Shown piece by piece: positions 10,993 through 22,403 of a stretch of DNA of 64,000 nt; positions within the stretch are counted from its first letter, which is position 1; each line of letters begins with the position of its first letter. This stretch comes from Branchiostoma belcheri (Eukaryota; Chordata; Leptocardii; Amphioxiformes; Branchiostomatidae): assembly GCF_001625305.1 (NCBI RefSeq), contig NW_017802825.1, positions 361,068 through 425,067 of the forward strand, given 5' to 3'. The notes beneath the pieces were generated by a model, which searched no databases, was not told the origin of the DNA, and saw nothing but the letters and a program-made list of their open reading frames with translations. Position numbers and translations under genes: made by a program.

Positions 10993-11980
10993 GTTGCCAG
11001 ACACTAACCCAGCTGACAGGTCGAGGAATCAAAATGTTTGACACAAACCATTACCATTACCCACACTCACTCTGTATCAATTTTCTTTAAATAGGTCATT
11101 CAATCTTTAAACCTACTTATTTGGTAATTATAATCTCTACCTCACTCTGGTAATCTTGGTAGAGGAAATTAACACATACATACATACTTACATAATACTC
11201 AGAGAGTTGAAGCATTTATATAGTTCAGCTTTCAGCGTTTTCTATCGTACATCATTTCGATGCGTTCTTTTCCATACCAGTTCCATACCACTCAATAATG
11301 TCCTTTAGTGTAGACTGTAGAGTTTGGACGACCTCTTCTCATCTTCGCGTCCGGAGACCAAATAAGCGGTTTCCACCCGGTTCGCCATGCCTAGTAAAGC
11401 TAAGGTCCCAATTACGCCGGTGCCCGTCGGGGATGTAGCCTCGGCCGGCCCCGGCCGGGTTCAGGAGTCGAGCTGGCATCGGCTGTCGTGGTCACAATTA
11501 AAAATTTCCTTCAGTAGCATTTTGTTAGAAATTTTTTCACCCTCTTTGGTCGGTATCCAGCAGGCACCCGACAGGTACCCAGCAGATTCTCTGACGATGT
11601 CTTGTATTGACCTATACGTAATGCAGAATTCACGTATTTGTTGTAATCATTTGATCTGTGAGGTCACACATTTTACCCGGGTTTACGAAGTACACACCTT
11701 TATTCTGTTCATCTGGTCTGTGACGTAAGAAATGTGTCCCGGTGGAATGCCGGCAACCGGAGGGGTACCTCTCGGTGTTCTCACGATGTGGTCACGGCGT
11801 CTCTTTGTCAGCGGGGCCCGGGTAGAATTTAACTCAGAATTAAATTCTTATCGGGGCCCCGACGGGCCAAAAAATAGCCCGGTAGCCGCAGGGTGCCCCG
11901 CGGGGCCACGTCGGGGTCCCGCCCGAAAGTAGTAAAAAACAGCCCGGGAACTACCCGCCAGGGCCCCTTTTCCCAATTGG
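10993..11980. other. Non-coding stretch after FReD gene 1
   Basis: Presumed 3'UTR then intergenic DNA. No clear AATAAA is seen in the first 400 bases. The part 11730-11960 is GC-rich with several short inverted words (GGGGCCCCGACGGGCC region), unlike its AT-rich surroundings. No gene recognised. Confidence 0.4.
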
Positions 11981-11984
11981 GACC

Positions 11985-12690
11985 TTAGCTTAACATGGCC
12001 GGCTAGACTTAACCTACGTCGCTTGACTACTGTAGAGATTGGTGGAAGGGAGCCGTAGAGTTGTTTATTATTTGTAAATTTCCACCAAGGTTTGTTCTGT
12101 ATGAACTGTAGCATCTTTGATAAAGGTACCATCCAGTTTTCTGACCTGTGAAGCATTCATACTCCACGACTCGCAGCCGTATAACAACATTGAAACAACA
12201 AAGGCTTGAAACACTTTGGTTTTTGTTTCCTCCCTGACCCGTGATTTTCAGACCCTTTTGAGAGAATGTATGGCACTCCATGCCTGCCCAATTCTAACCT
12301 CCTTGTCATGTTTGACATCTGTCCCCCCCCCCCCAATATCTGACGTCAGTGACCCTTTCAATTGTAGATCCGTCAGAAGTATAGAGCTGTTCCGAGGATG
12401 TGGGATTTAAATGGATGGCTTTAGTTTTTGATGCATTGAGATACAGCACAATGGTTTGACATGCAGTTTCGACTCTGTAGAGTAGGTCTTGTGCAATTTG
12501 TATTGTGTCTTCGAGAAGACCAATATCATCCGCGAAATCAAGGTTAAGGAGGGTCTCTACCGGGTAGAGACGGTGATGCAGGGTTAGACCATCAGTTTCT
12601 GTGATAGCTACCCTTAAAGCAAAATCTTAACATATAATTAAGAAGAATGCGGAAAGGGGGTCCCCCTGTAGAACACCAGTATTGATGTAA
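11985..12690 (-). mobile_element. LINE reverse-transcriptase remnant
   Basis: Minus-strand translation gives, in order, NTGVLQGDPLSAFFL (palm motif B), NLDFADDIGLLED (catalytic FADD motif C), LNASKTKAIHLNPTS and, nearer the end, a KRRRLSLAGHV block typical of the C-terminus of several LINE clades. The frame is broken by at least one stop and by frame changes, and both ends are missing. It is a dead fragment. The clade is not determinable by eye. Confidence 0.8.
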
Positions 12691-13105
12691 TAAAAGTAAA
12701 AGAGAAATATTGCATTTTTCTAAATCTGCAGCTAGGTTTAGTCAGTTTATAACTACACACACCACTCAAGAAGTTCATCATAGTCTAGATTGACAATTTT
12801 ATCTTAAAAGTTATTAACCAGGCATCTAGATTGATTTTGTTTGTTTGTTTGTTTATTGAGATCTCCATTAGTATGGTAAATTCTATACTATTCTTTCTAG
12901 AGTCCAGCAACATAAGATAAAATGACAACAATAATTACTTTTAGCAACGAAGAATGATAATAAATAAAACTTATGCTGAAATTATGAAAAACTTGAAATA
13001 AAATCAGCATACAGAAATAAAAGTGCATTGGAGATCATAAGTTAAATAATAGAAATAATATGTCTGAAAAAGAAGTTATAATTGATGTCCAATAAATAGA
13101 AAACT
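12691..13105. other. AT-rich non-coding stretch
   Basis: Contains a short (GTTT)n run near 12838-12852. Nothing else recognised. Confidence 0.4.
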
Positions 13106-14012
13106 AGAGTTCCACGATCTCATACCTTCACCAAATGATGTTAGCCTTTATGATTAAGAAATTATAGATTAATCCCCCTGATTGTGAAAATAGGATCCTA
13201 TATTGCATCAATTATATCTGTTGATCATATTCTACACCAGAAGACAGTCTTATCATATTTAAGAATGCCATTATAGCATTTCCTTATAAATTATGCAAAT
13301 GAGGTCCTTATTTGCATAAGTTATGTTTAATTATGTTCACCTTCACATGACTTTCAAATGTCCCAAGTATGAAATTCCAGGCAGTTACCACTATGTAATT
13401 ATAACATTTTCTCATTAATTATGCAAATTAAGACTTCATTTGCATAATCGATATCTGCCGGTATTTCTGCCGTTCTTAATTACATATGTCACAAGCTTGA
13501 ATAGTCCTATCATGGAATGCAGCTGATTTATAGAATTTCCTCATTAATTATGCAAATTACATTAATATTTGCATAATTGTAATATTATTATGTCAAGCAT
13601 CACTTCAGCTACCTACATGCCAAAAATCACGACGATCCATCAATTGGTTCTTGAGTTATCCGCCTTTAAACATTTTTGAACTAACGCCCCTGCAGTTCCA
13701 GAGCAAGCAGCTAGGAGGCCCATACTCACGTCACTTCTTCCTCAGCACGAGAGCTACCTACCATCCAAATTTCGTCACCCTAGCATGTCTTGATCACGAG
13801 ATATCAAAACCGGAAGTTCAGCTGCAGTACCATAACAAGCCGCTAGGAGGCCCGAAATCTAATCAGTTCCACGTCTCATGAAGACCTACCCACCTACCAA
13901 ATATCAAGATAATCCATCTCAGCCTTCTTGAGTTATCGTGCTGACACACACACACACACACACACACAGACACACGAACGCCCCTGAAAACATAACCTTC
14001 TCGGCGAAGGTA
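13106..14012 (-). mobile_element. Non-autonomous Helentron (HINE-like element)
   Basis: About 0.9 kb with no coding capacity. Its 5' end (at 14012, minus strand) reads TACCTTCGCCGAGAAGG, TTATGTTTTCAG, then a GT-type microsatellite and ATAACTCAAGAAGG. Its 3' end (at 13106) reads TTTGGTGAAGGTATGAG, ATCGTGGAACTCT. Both ends and the inner block match the autonomous element at 22769-33980, and the ACCTTCGCC/GGTGAAGG inverted repeat is terminal at one end and subterminal at the other, as known for Helentrons. Internally it has repeated AATTATGCAAAT blocks. It would rely on a RepHel protein supplied in trans. Confidence 0.75.
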
Positions 14013-14014
14013 AT

Positions 14015-15460
14015 CAAAGTAACAAAACAGTAAACAGATATTTGACTGACACAAATGATAATGAAAATAAAAATAACAAATGAACGAATATATATGCAAC
14101 AAAATGTTATTCCTTTCAATGAAGTGATTAAATAAATGACTACAAAAGAAAAGAGCTCGCAAATCAATACTAGATTAGTAGACATCTGATGTTGCTTTTG
14201 TTAAAAAAATGAAATATGCAAGAAGCATTCATGTTGTGTTTGAAGCTATAGGTATTAGATCGTCATTCGTTCTAAAACCCTTGATGTATGGTACCCTAGA
14301 AGTTTTTCCATTTTTGAAACAATCCCTGTCAGCCTGTATGAGGGTTAGAGCACAATAAAAAGACATTCAATGATGCAGTGCTTGTTTTCTTCTTTATTCC
14401 ATATAGCAAGTTGTTATAGGTTATTTACAGTAACTAAAAGGTATTTTTATGCAATACCATACCTACCCGCCAGAGTGTGTTTGAAAAACGTCTTTATCGT
14501 AAAAAAATTGGGATCGTCTAAAATGGTGAAGTGTGTTTCCTTGTCTTCTGCATATATAAACAGTATAACCTGCCCAAGGCGACCAGAGGACAGGTGGTCT
14601 CCTTAAATAGAATAGCCTCACAACATGACTGAGACATGATTGGTTTAAAGTGATTAATAAAATGTAGTTTAATGTGTCAAATGCTGGAAGCATCTTTAGT
14701 TCTGTGGTTCATTCATGTGTGTAGGGTAACAAATGGAACAATTTATGTCGAACAAAAGAATCAACACGATCAAAAATGATGTGGTCGTCATGGGCAGGTT
14801 GGACATTGAGCGGGCACAACTCACGGCGGTCACGGTCGACCGCGTCGGCCAGGTGGTCACCTTGGATAGGTCGAAGTGGCTGAGAAAAAGCAGTCACCAT
14901 GGCCAGGTCACTTTTGAGTGTTTGACTAAATCTGAAATTAAACCACTACAGTCAAGAAAGTCATGTTAACGTTACGTTAGACGATTAGATATAGGGCCAC
15001 GTAATGTTAACATCTGTTAATATTGAGATATTCATTTTCTATCAATTACATAATTATATAGTAACAATTATTGAAGATTTACAAAAGAGTCCCTAACGTT
15101 TTCCTTCTCTGCCGTCTAAACTGAGGTACGCAATATACAGGTTTATGACAAACACCAATGTAAGAATAAAGACTGGGTCCATCTGTTGTTTTCAATATTG
15201 ATGGTTCTAAACGTCCTCTTTAGTGCTGGCTAAAGCTGACTGAACTGAGTTCTCACTCTCTTATCTCGTGTAAGTGGCACCAGACTAATGCTAGAATTAA
15301 TCCAACAACCCAGTGCAATTTATTTTTACATTTTTTTTTAAAGATCAAAGCTGTTTTGCAAGACATGGCGATGGCACAGTCAAGGTTTTTCACCTTATTT
15401 TACAAAAGCCATGTATTTGCGTTTGCATGTACAACAGACATACTAATGTTCACCTTGTTT
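14015..15460. other. Non-coding stretch
   Basis: AT-rich. A word around GGTGGTC(T/A)CCTT occurs near 14596 and again near 14853. No gene recognised. Confidence 0.4.
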
Positions 15461-15588
15461 AGGTGGGCAAATTTCTTCCCACGTACCTTTTCCAAGTGCA
15501 CAAGATCGGTGGCATGTCAGGATTCGAACTCGGGAACTCTTGGTTCCGAGCCGAACGCTCTGCCGTTGCGCTACAAAAACGTGGCCCC
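15461..15588 (-). mobile_element. tRNA-derived SINE head
   Basis: On the minus strand an A-box-like GTAGCGCAACGGCAGAGCG is followed by a good B box (GAGTTCGAATCC) and the short start of the shared SINE body. The rest of the body is missing. It lacks the features of a working tRNA (see rejected items). Confidence 0.65.
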
Positions 15589-15589
15589 A

Positions 15590-17000
15590 ATACATAGAAT
15601 GAAATGTTTTCAGTAGGGTCATGATGAAATGGCAATGTCTTTTTACCATAATATATTCAAGAAATAGAAAAATAATTATTTGGCCTACTATGGTTCGCTG
15701 TTGCATGAAGGGGAGGAAATGAGCCACATACGCCCCCTTGCGAAGCAGCAGTCTAACTACATTCCCGAACACGGAGAAGATGTACTGTATTATTGTACAG
15801 CGCTGTTCTGGTGCTTGTGATCTCGGTTCCTGGCTCGTCGTTATCAAGGTTTGGACCTACCTTTAACGATCCATGATTATAGTCTATTAATCATGCCAAG
15901 TAGCTTTAAATAGATATGGTCATTATTACATTACGCAAGGCAGATTTCATATCGTTAATATGATTGAGAAAAATAGTTAATTAAAAAGCAACATTTCGAA
16001 CAACAAAACAGAGATTTAAGACTCCCCGGTTCTGGAAAGTATTTTGTTCTCGTAAATTGAAGAAGCTATGAATGGATCTTGATGATATTTGGAGTGGAAT
16101 GTTGGGCTCAGAGACATCACTACTGGAAAACTCCGCTGACTGATGGAGGACAGGGACGAGTGGAGAAGAAGAACCCATTGTCTCCCGTGATGACATCCCC
16201 GATGTCCCAATTCAAGGTTCAAGGTATGTAAGCAGTGATTGTGTAAACAGAGGTCATATTCAAAAAATGGATCTGAGTTTTCCCGCGGTACTGCAGCGGG
16301 ATATCTTTTTAGTCTTGTTTGTATGAACGACGTATAACTTCAAAAATTGCAACTTGTAAAACAATGCTTGGATACTATCCCTAAAAGTAATCTGTAAACG
16401 AAGGACACGACTTGGTAGTAATTTTCACTATCGTATATTGTGATGTGCGATTGACTAAGAACAAAAAACGAAGTGTCCACAACAGTCTAGGTTTTATTTA
16501 GTAAATTTATTATGTTAGTTTCGTGATTCATATTTCCTAAGCTTCATGCAGAAGGACATTGTACAAATAAAAAAAAAATAACAGCCGTTCTTTTCAGTCC
16601 TATAGGTCGTAAGAAACTGTATGCATTGCATGTAGAGATCAAAAGGTGTCGCTGGTGCACTGTACATCGCACCTGTGTGCAAAGCCTTGTCTACTTACTT
16701 GTTTTTTGTCTAGCCTTGTTAATCAAATACTATGATAACATGATGATTCGTGGATTCCCTTCAGTTTTCTTATTTTCAGTCGTCTTGTAGAAATATAGAC
16801 ATATAATGATAATACTAATATGTATATAACTGTATTGCTGTGCTGTATGTCCATTGCAGTGTGTGCAATGTATTGATGTAGATAGCTAGCTGGGGCACAC
16901 ATACAAACTGTTAATCTCCAAGCAGATTCGGTGGGCATGGGGACTTTATATTGAGCAGTCCTGTATCCATTGGCCGCCTGTATCCAACGTTCGCCCCATG
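15590..17000. other. Non-coding stretch
   Basis: No gene recognised. The open frames on the minus strand near 15980-16220 show no domain and no codon bias that I can support. Confidence 0.4.
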
Positions 17001-17056
17001 TAACCTACTGTTATTATTACCTCTTTTAAATAAGAGGTAATAATAACAGTAGGTTA
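17001..17056. repeat. Perfect 25-bp inverted repeat with 6-base loop
   Basis: Positions 17001-17025 are exactly complementary to 17032-17056 (arm starts TAACCTACTGTTATTATTAC). The inner part GTTATTA..CCTC also matches, inverted, the sequence GGAGGTAATAAC at 17992-18003, so the palindrome probably is one end, or two fused ends, of a DNA element. Confidence 0.85.
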
Positions 17057-18003
17057 TGATCCCTCTACCTCGACCTACCAGTCGTAATCTAAATACAAGG
17101 AAAATCGTAGATTTTGTACCTCCGGGTATTGTAATGTATGTTGCAGAATGTTGGGTGCATGTTGGGACTGTTCTTTGAATTAACTAGTGAATTCGCGCGA
17201 ATACCATTTTTTTCGAAAAGTTTCGAAATGTTTGTAATTGGCTAAATGATGTGTGAAATCACTAATCCCCCCTAGCCGACTGGAGCCCAAAAATAGAAAG
17301 GACAGGAGGCATCCCGTGGCGAATCTGGCTGCCCGACCCTCAGCGACCAGCGATAATGTAAACAAACACAGTAACGGGTGTCCGAGACACGAAAAGGAAA
17401 TACAAATAATCTTACGCCCCAAAACACATATACAATAAAACAAAAAAAACCTGCACCATCTACAGCCCATTAACAGAAGATACACCGAGTCCCGAGAACG
17501 TCTGAGACAGTATACCACGGTATTTGTAAGCCGAAAACATCCGAAATTGCGCAAGAGGGCGTTGACCCCTGACCCATTGGCCCACCCGGAAGTTCGCTGG
17601 CTGCGACCCGCGCGATCCCACCAGGCACGAGACGTTGATTGACGGCACATGTGGTTCACATCTGAACAGTTTCAAAGAATGCTGACACCCCTCTGTGTGA
17701 AAGGTCAGATCAGTGGTCGCGACCTCAATGGTGATTATACATGCAAAGGTCAAAAGCTGAGGCCCACTTTCACACTGAAAGGGGTGTCCATCGGCGGTCT
17801 AAACGCATCATTTTCACGCACTAAAACACACATACTAAAAAACCAAAACAACGTGCACCATCTACAGCCCAACAGCAAAACGTATACCAAGTCCCAGACA
17901 TATCCGTCCACCCAAACGCGAGAAACGGGTGCGAACGCAATTTTCGTCTTCCCTCACAAAACCTCCGCGCTCGGGATATACATCCCTACCCGGAGGTAAT
18001 AAC
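17057..18003. mobile_element. Possible remnant of a TIR DNA element
   Basis: The stretch is bounded by GTTATTA..CCTC-type ends (within 17010-17025 and at 17992-18003). Inside, the word TGCACCATCTACAGCCCA occurs twice, near 17452 and 17852, suggesting an internal duplication. No transposase motif is recognised in any frame. Confidence 0.25.
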
Positions 18004-18428
18004 ACATAGCATTCAAATGCACGCTCTTTTGACACCGTGCATTTCCTTTATGCCTATTGGTTTAAAAAATCAAACCTGCCAATCACAATGAGCTGTTAAA
18101 CAAATAATAATATGGTTAGTGGTTCGACCAATGAAAGAGTAGCTGCATGTTTGTTAAATGTTAATTTGCATTTCTTCGTTCTGGGGGATCTGTCTATGTA
18201 AGCGCCAGGTGTCTGGTAACACAACATAATGTTTTGATCGTGACCCCAGGCGTATGTTTTACTGAGAGAGCATAAAACGTTGTGCCCGAAATACTTTTTT
18301 ACTGAATACTGTGTTATGAGACCTTGAGCCAGAAGTGAAAAATAGTGGAATGAACGGAGCGTGGTATTTTTGCCCTATGCAGTAAAGCAAATGGACCTGG
18401 GACTTAATTATTGCCTTTCTGTGTGCTA

Positions 18429-18833
18429 TTAACCCTCAAACACCAGACTTTTTTTGTGACGTTAATGCCCGAACGGGGTCCAAATGGACCCCATTTGGTT
18501 TCTTTCAAATTTATATTCCTTTTTGCATTCTTTCAGTGATCTTTGCATATATATTGGTTAAACATAGTAAGAGGTATATTTTGGCATGATTAAGTGTTAA
18601 AAAAATTCCAGCTCATTATCATAATTTATGCAAAAATGGGATGAGGCCTGCAGGCATGAACATGCGGTTGACCTTTGACCTCATATGATTGTCAAATTGT
18701 CAAACCTCTAAAATCCCGATGAAATAATTCCTGAGGTTGAGGAATTTTTTTTCGAATGAAAAAAATTCAAATAGCACTTAAAAAATATACGCCTGGGGTC
18801 CAAATGGACCCCGTACGGGTGTTTGAGGGTTAA
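18429..18833. mobile_element. TTAA-flanked MITE (piggyBac-like), short copy
   Basis: Same terminal repeats (CCCTCAAACACC) and the same subterminal GGTCCAAATGGACCCC word as 5853-6461, with TTAA at both borders (18429-18432 and 18830-18833). About 200 bases of the longer copy are missing from the middle. Confidence 0.85.
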
Positions 18834-19005
18834 TACCGTTTCGTGGTAATGAAATGTTACCAGGGCTGACTTCTTTTGTGCGGCTCACCTCACCTGCCCT
18901 ACGGTTAAGTCACACCTACCTTGTATTGTTTACAACACAATGGTGAGTGAAATGTATACAACACTGAGGGACGTAAACAATAGTGTAGAATGACACCTGG
19001 AGTTT

Positions 19006-19391
19006 TTTTATTTTATTTTATGACGATTTACCACATTTGTGGAAGGATTGACATAACAGGTGACAATCACCTCTTCAAAGATGTCAACCCCGAGACCAGA
19101 CTGTAAGGCTTGAACCACTCACACCGGGAAGGTCCCCTACTTTTTTCGATAAGTGCGGTGGGTTCTTTAACGTGCGTGGGGTGTGGCTCTCCCAAACACG
19201 GGACCTCCATTAACGTCCTATCCGAGGGACGTCCCTAACCGAAGCTAGGTACTCATTTACACCTGAGTGAAGTGAGAAAAGTCGTGTAAAGTGCCTTTCC
19301 CATCGGTGACATGGGCAGGGTTCGAACCCGCGACCTCTCGGGTGTGAGCCGAACGCGCTACCGACTGCGCCACACGACCCCACACGACCCC
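19006..19391 (-). mobile_element. tRNA-derived SINE, near full length
   Basis: Reading on the minus strand: A box TGGCGCAGTCGGTAGCG, B box GGTTCGAACCC, a body containing CACTTTACACGAC, GGTGTAAATGAGTACC, GTTAAAGAACCCACCGCAC, and an A-rich tail of AAAAT units (19006-19022). The 5' end carries a doubled CACGACCCC. It lies only 73 bases before the start codon of FReD gene 2, in the opposite orientation. Confidence 0.85.
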
Positions 19392-19463
19392 AAGTTGTGG
19401 CTTTAGACTTCCTTGTGGACTAGTCTGTGTTTTCCTCACTCCCAAAATAAGTCTCCTACCGCC

Positions 19464-21088
19464 ATGGCGTCATCTCTTCCCGGTTTCCTAACGTTCCTTG
19501 TAACGTTTGTGTTCCTCTGCTCTGCCCAGTCGGTCTGTAGGCCACCGTCAGACGAGAAATGTGTGTGTAATTGTGGGGATACAGTTGTGAATTGTGGGAA
19601 TAACGACGCACTTCGGGCAGAGCTGGAGAAACTCAAAATCGCTGTGAAAGAACTTTCCCAGACAAGGACAAGTACGTCTCAAGGCAAGTTATCTTCGTAA
19701 AGATAAGGCACAATTCCTACAGATACGCTTTTTTTTTCTAAAAACAAACATGTTAGGTTAGGGACATGTTAGGTTAGTGTTTTCGAATTACTTAGAAGCT
19801 ACGTATCAATAATGTTTTGTGATAACTGTGTACTTCACCGTGTACCTCAGTCAACGCCACGGCCACCGACAAGCCCCAAGACTGTCAGGATATCCTTGAC
19901 AACGACGAGACCACGCCAAGCGGCGTGTACATGGTTTATCCACGGGACAACCTGGGCGGCTTCAATGTCGTCTGTGATATGGACACGGACTGGGGCGGCT
20001 GGACGGTAGGTCTATTAAACTATAATTTCTCAATGTAAACTACAGCTGTATCTATGGGTGTAATATTCTTACTTTGTGTCTTTCATACTTTCGGGTATAG
20101 AAGTGTTGGTTTAAGAGAATTAGCTGTGGTTATGGGTACCTATTCAGTTAGAGTAGAATGGCAGTACGTGGTTGAACGGATTTGCTGGGAGTTCTTGACA
20201 ACGTGAATTCAGAAAGAATATTTCTAAAATCTCCGATCTCCTTGTTGCTCTTAAAGTTGTTCCAGAGACGCCAAGACGGAAGCGTGGACTTCTACCGGGG
20301 CTGGGCGGACTACAAGGCCGGCTTCCCTTCCAACCTGAACGGCGAGTTCTGGCTGGGGAATGACAACTTGTACCGCCTGGGTGTGCAGAAAGTCTACCAG
20401 CTCAGGGTGGATTTGGAGGATGTGGAGGGGAACACGGCGTACGCGGCTTACGACACGTTTGCCATCTCACCTGAATCACAGAATTACAAGCTCCACATAG
20501 GGACTTACAGCGGTACTGCAGGTAAGGTTATGGCGTGTTTTCGAATTATGTCATCGTAGACGCGTACAAATAGGCAACACGGTTTTGTTTTGTGTGTTTG
20601 CTTACTTATCTCAATGCTAATATATATTCTCAACGTTAAATCTCGATTGATACATACACTCCATTTTGAATTTAAAAATCTTGTTGAAGCACGGGGTGCT
20701 AAAAAGGAAACTTGCTTAAAATATTTGGCATCAAACAGCTTAAAAGAAATGTTGTTATAGGAATATATAATGCCAACATGCATCAATGGAAAGGATATCT
20801 TGTTTTGTTATGTAAAGTATAAATGTCTTTGTCACAGGAGACAGCTTGACGGTGCATGACGGGAAACCTTTCAGTACCAAGGACAGACATAACGACGACA
20901 ACCCGGGCAGCTGTGCTCTGATGTACAAAGGTGCGTGGTGGTACCAAAGTTGCCACAGCTCCAACCTGAACGGCCTGTATCACCTGGGTACTCATGAGAG
21001 TCCCGCCGACGGAGTTAACTGGTACCACTGGAAGGGTTATTACTACTCCCTGAAGCGCACTGAGATGAAAATCCGACCAGCTCCATAA
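19464..21088 (+). CDS. Secreted fibrinogen-related (FReD) lectin-like protein, gene 2
   Basis: Coding exons 19464-19683, 19851-20005, 20257-20521 and 20838-21088 sum to 891 bases, 296 residues. The start is in good context (GCCATGG). Intron 1 uses a GC donor (CAAG|GCAAGT) with an AG acceptor; the others are GT-AG. Residues 1-21 look like a signal peptide. Next comes a small cysteine-rich segment (CVCNCGD, VNCG), a short heptad-like helix (about 55-65, [16 protein letters not shown]) that could oligomerise, then the fibrinogen-related domain from DCQDIL to the end. It has [57 protein letters not shown] and a C-terminal MKIRPAP. In the calcium loop the usual DxD appears as D-R-H, so metal binding may be altered. 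Family role: extracellular sugar or microbe recognition. The exon structure differs from gene 1, where one exon holds the whole domain. Confidence 0.9.
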
Positions 21089-21128
21089 TGCCACATGTTG
21101 TGTTTTTATGTGTATCTGCATGCGAACC

Positions 21129-21353
21129 TAGCCTCCTTTTCAGGCGTTCCGGGATCTGTCGTGTTCGTTGTCCGGGATCTGCCCCCCCCCCTCCCTGCCT
21201 ACGTGCACAGGCCAGGTACTGGCCCCTTGCTCCCCTCCGTCAGGTTCCTCCAGCTAGTTCTGTCAAGGACAATAGTCTCTGCTGAGTAATCCCTGTGTCA
21301 CTCTGAATCTGGTCTTTCCACCTCTTGGGTGGAACGCCTGAAAAGGAGGCTAT
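21129..21353. mobile_element. 225-bp MITE in the 3'UTR of FReD gene 2
   Basis: The 22-base terminal inverted repeats (TAGCCTCCTTTTCAGGCGTT.., 21129-21150 and 21331-21352) are perfect. The flanks carry a direct repeat TGCGAACC at 21121-21128 and 21354-21361, an 8-base target duplication. An 8-base duplication is known for hAT-type transposons, so hAT-like is the best guess. It lies between the stop codon and the AATAAA at 21473. Confidence 0.8.
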
Positions 21354-21472
21354 TGCGAACCGTACATTGCAAGCCGTTTACATTGCAGTGTTCAGTTGTG
21401 CTATGTCTTTTTATGTTATTGATGTCATGTGATTTTTTTCTCATTTAAAATCAGAATGACCATGAGGCTAAA

Positions 21473-21478
21473 AATAAA
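21473..21478 (+). promoter_or_regulatory. Polyadenylation signal for FReD gene 2
   Basis: AATAAA, 385 bases after the stop codon, is the first on this strand after the gene. Use of it would put the 225-bp MITE into the mature 3'UTR. Confidence 0.5.
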
Positions 21479-21479
21479 A

Positions 21480-22330
21480 GTTATTAACTGTAATCACGGA
21501 GTTAAAAACTCTGATTTCTAACTTCATGCTGTTATGTTCTAAATCTCCTTGCTTCATATTAGAGATGTCACAATGAAAAACACACAGTTAATGTTATGAA
21601 AATATATAAAAATCCTTAGGCAATAAAAGGTTGCCATTAGAGATTCAGTAACTTGAGACTCAACGTAAATATACTGTTTGTGTCCATGCCCTGTCCATAC
21701 CCATATCTTGAGATACAAGTATAGTGGCTTTCGTCATACTATTTACTAGTCTTTTATTAGTATTTTGCACCTTCCAAATAAAATATATCTTGACAATCCC
21801 TCTGCCTATTCTAAAATACTAAAACTGTGAACAGAAGAGCGTGATGTATGTTTGATTGCCTCAAGAGCTCAACTCTTTTAGCCTGCTTACCAATTCTATA
21901 GCTCCCGAGATCTAAATCCTTTCCTAAAATTTTGCGGAGAGGATGTAGGACTCGGGAGCTATGATAGGTTTGGTAACCAGACTGCTCCTTTTTTACACAA
22001 TGACAATGTGTAGTGTTTAGTAGCAAAATAGGGGGTAGTCATTTTATGTGTGCAACATAGCATTGAAGTATTCAGAGGGATTACGCTCTGGATCGGTGAG
22101 TTATTTGTGTATCATGCCCTCATGTCACTAGACAGACAATAATCACAGGAGGTATCTTTGTTACTTTCCTTTTATTTAGCCTTTGGGTAAAAACAAATTA
22201 TACGTGTTTCTCCCTTCCGAACTCTTCTGGATGCTACGGTTCTCTACCCGTGTATATGGAGGGGATCTCCTAAAATACACTAGTGTACATTAATCTATTA
22301 CTTTATTAAAATATCGTGTATTAGTGGTGT
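21480..22330. other. Non-coding stretch with a small inverted repeat
   Basis: A 12-base inverted repeat ATAGCTCCCGAG (21898-21909 and 21951-21962), with weaker pairing further out (TTACCAA at both sides), looks like a small foldback element. No gene recognised. Confidence 0.4.
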
Positions 22331-22338
22331 ATATAAAT

Positions 22339-22403
22339 GTCACAGTAGAGATGGAAATCCAGTAGAGTTGGCAACTCTACTGGATTTTCATCTCTACTGT
22401 GAC
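22339..22403. repeat. Near-perfect 32-bp hairpin
   Basis: Arms 22339-22370 and 22372-22403 pair over 32 bases with a single mismatch and a one-base loop. Looser pairing continues outward through ATATA-rich flanks for another 15 bases or so. Probably a foldback MITE. Confidence 0.85.

Noticed and set aside
15461-15588. tRNA gene on the minus strand
   Set aside because: The B box is fine, but the acceptor arm does not pair and SINE body sequence follows.
17649-17999. 116-codon plus-strand frame
   Set aside because: No domain, contains an internal duplicated word and lies in probable transposon remnant.
19310-19391. tRNA gene on the minus strand
   Set aside because: The A and B boxes are good, but the sequence continues into a shared non-tRNA body with an A-rich tail and recurs at 57150; no acceptor-stem pairing with a proper 3' end is seen. 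It is a SINE head.
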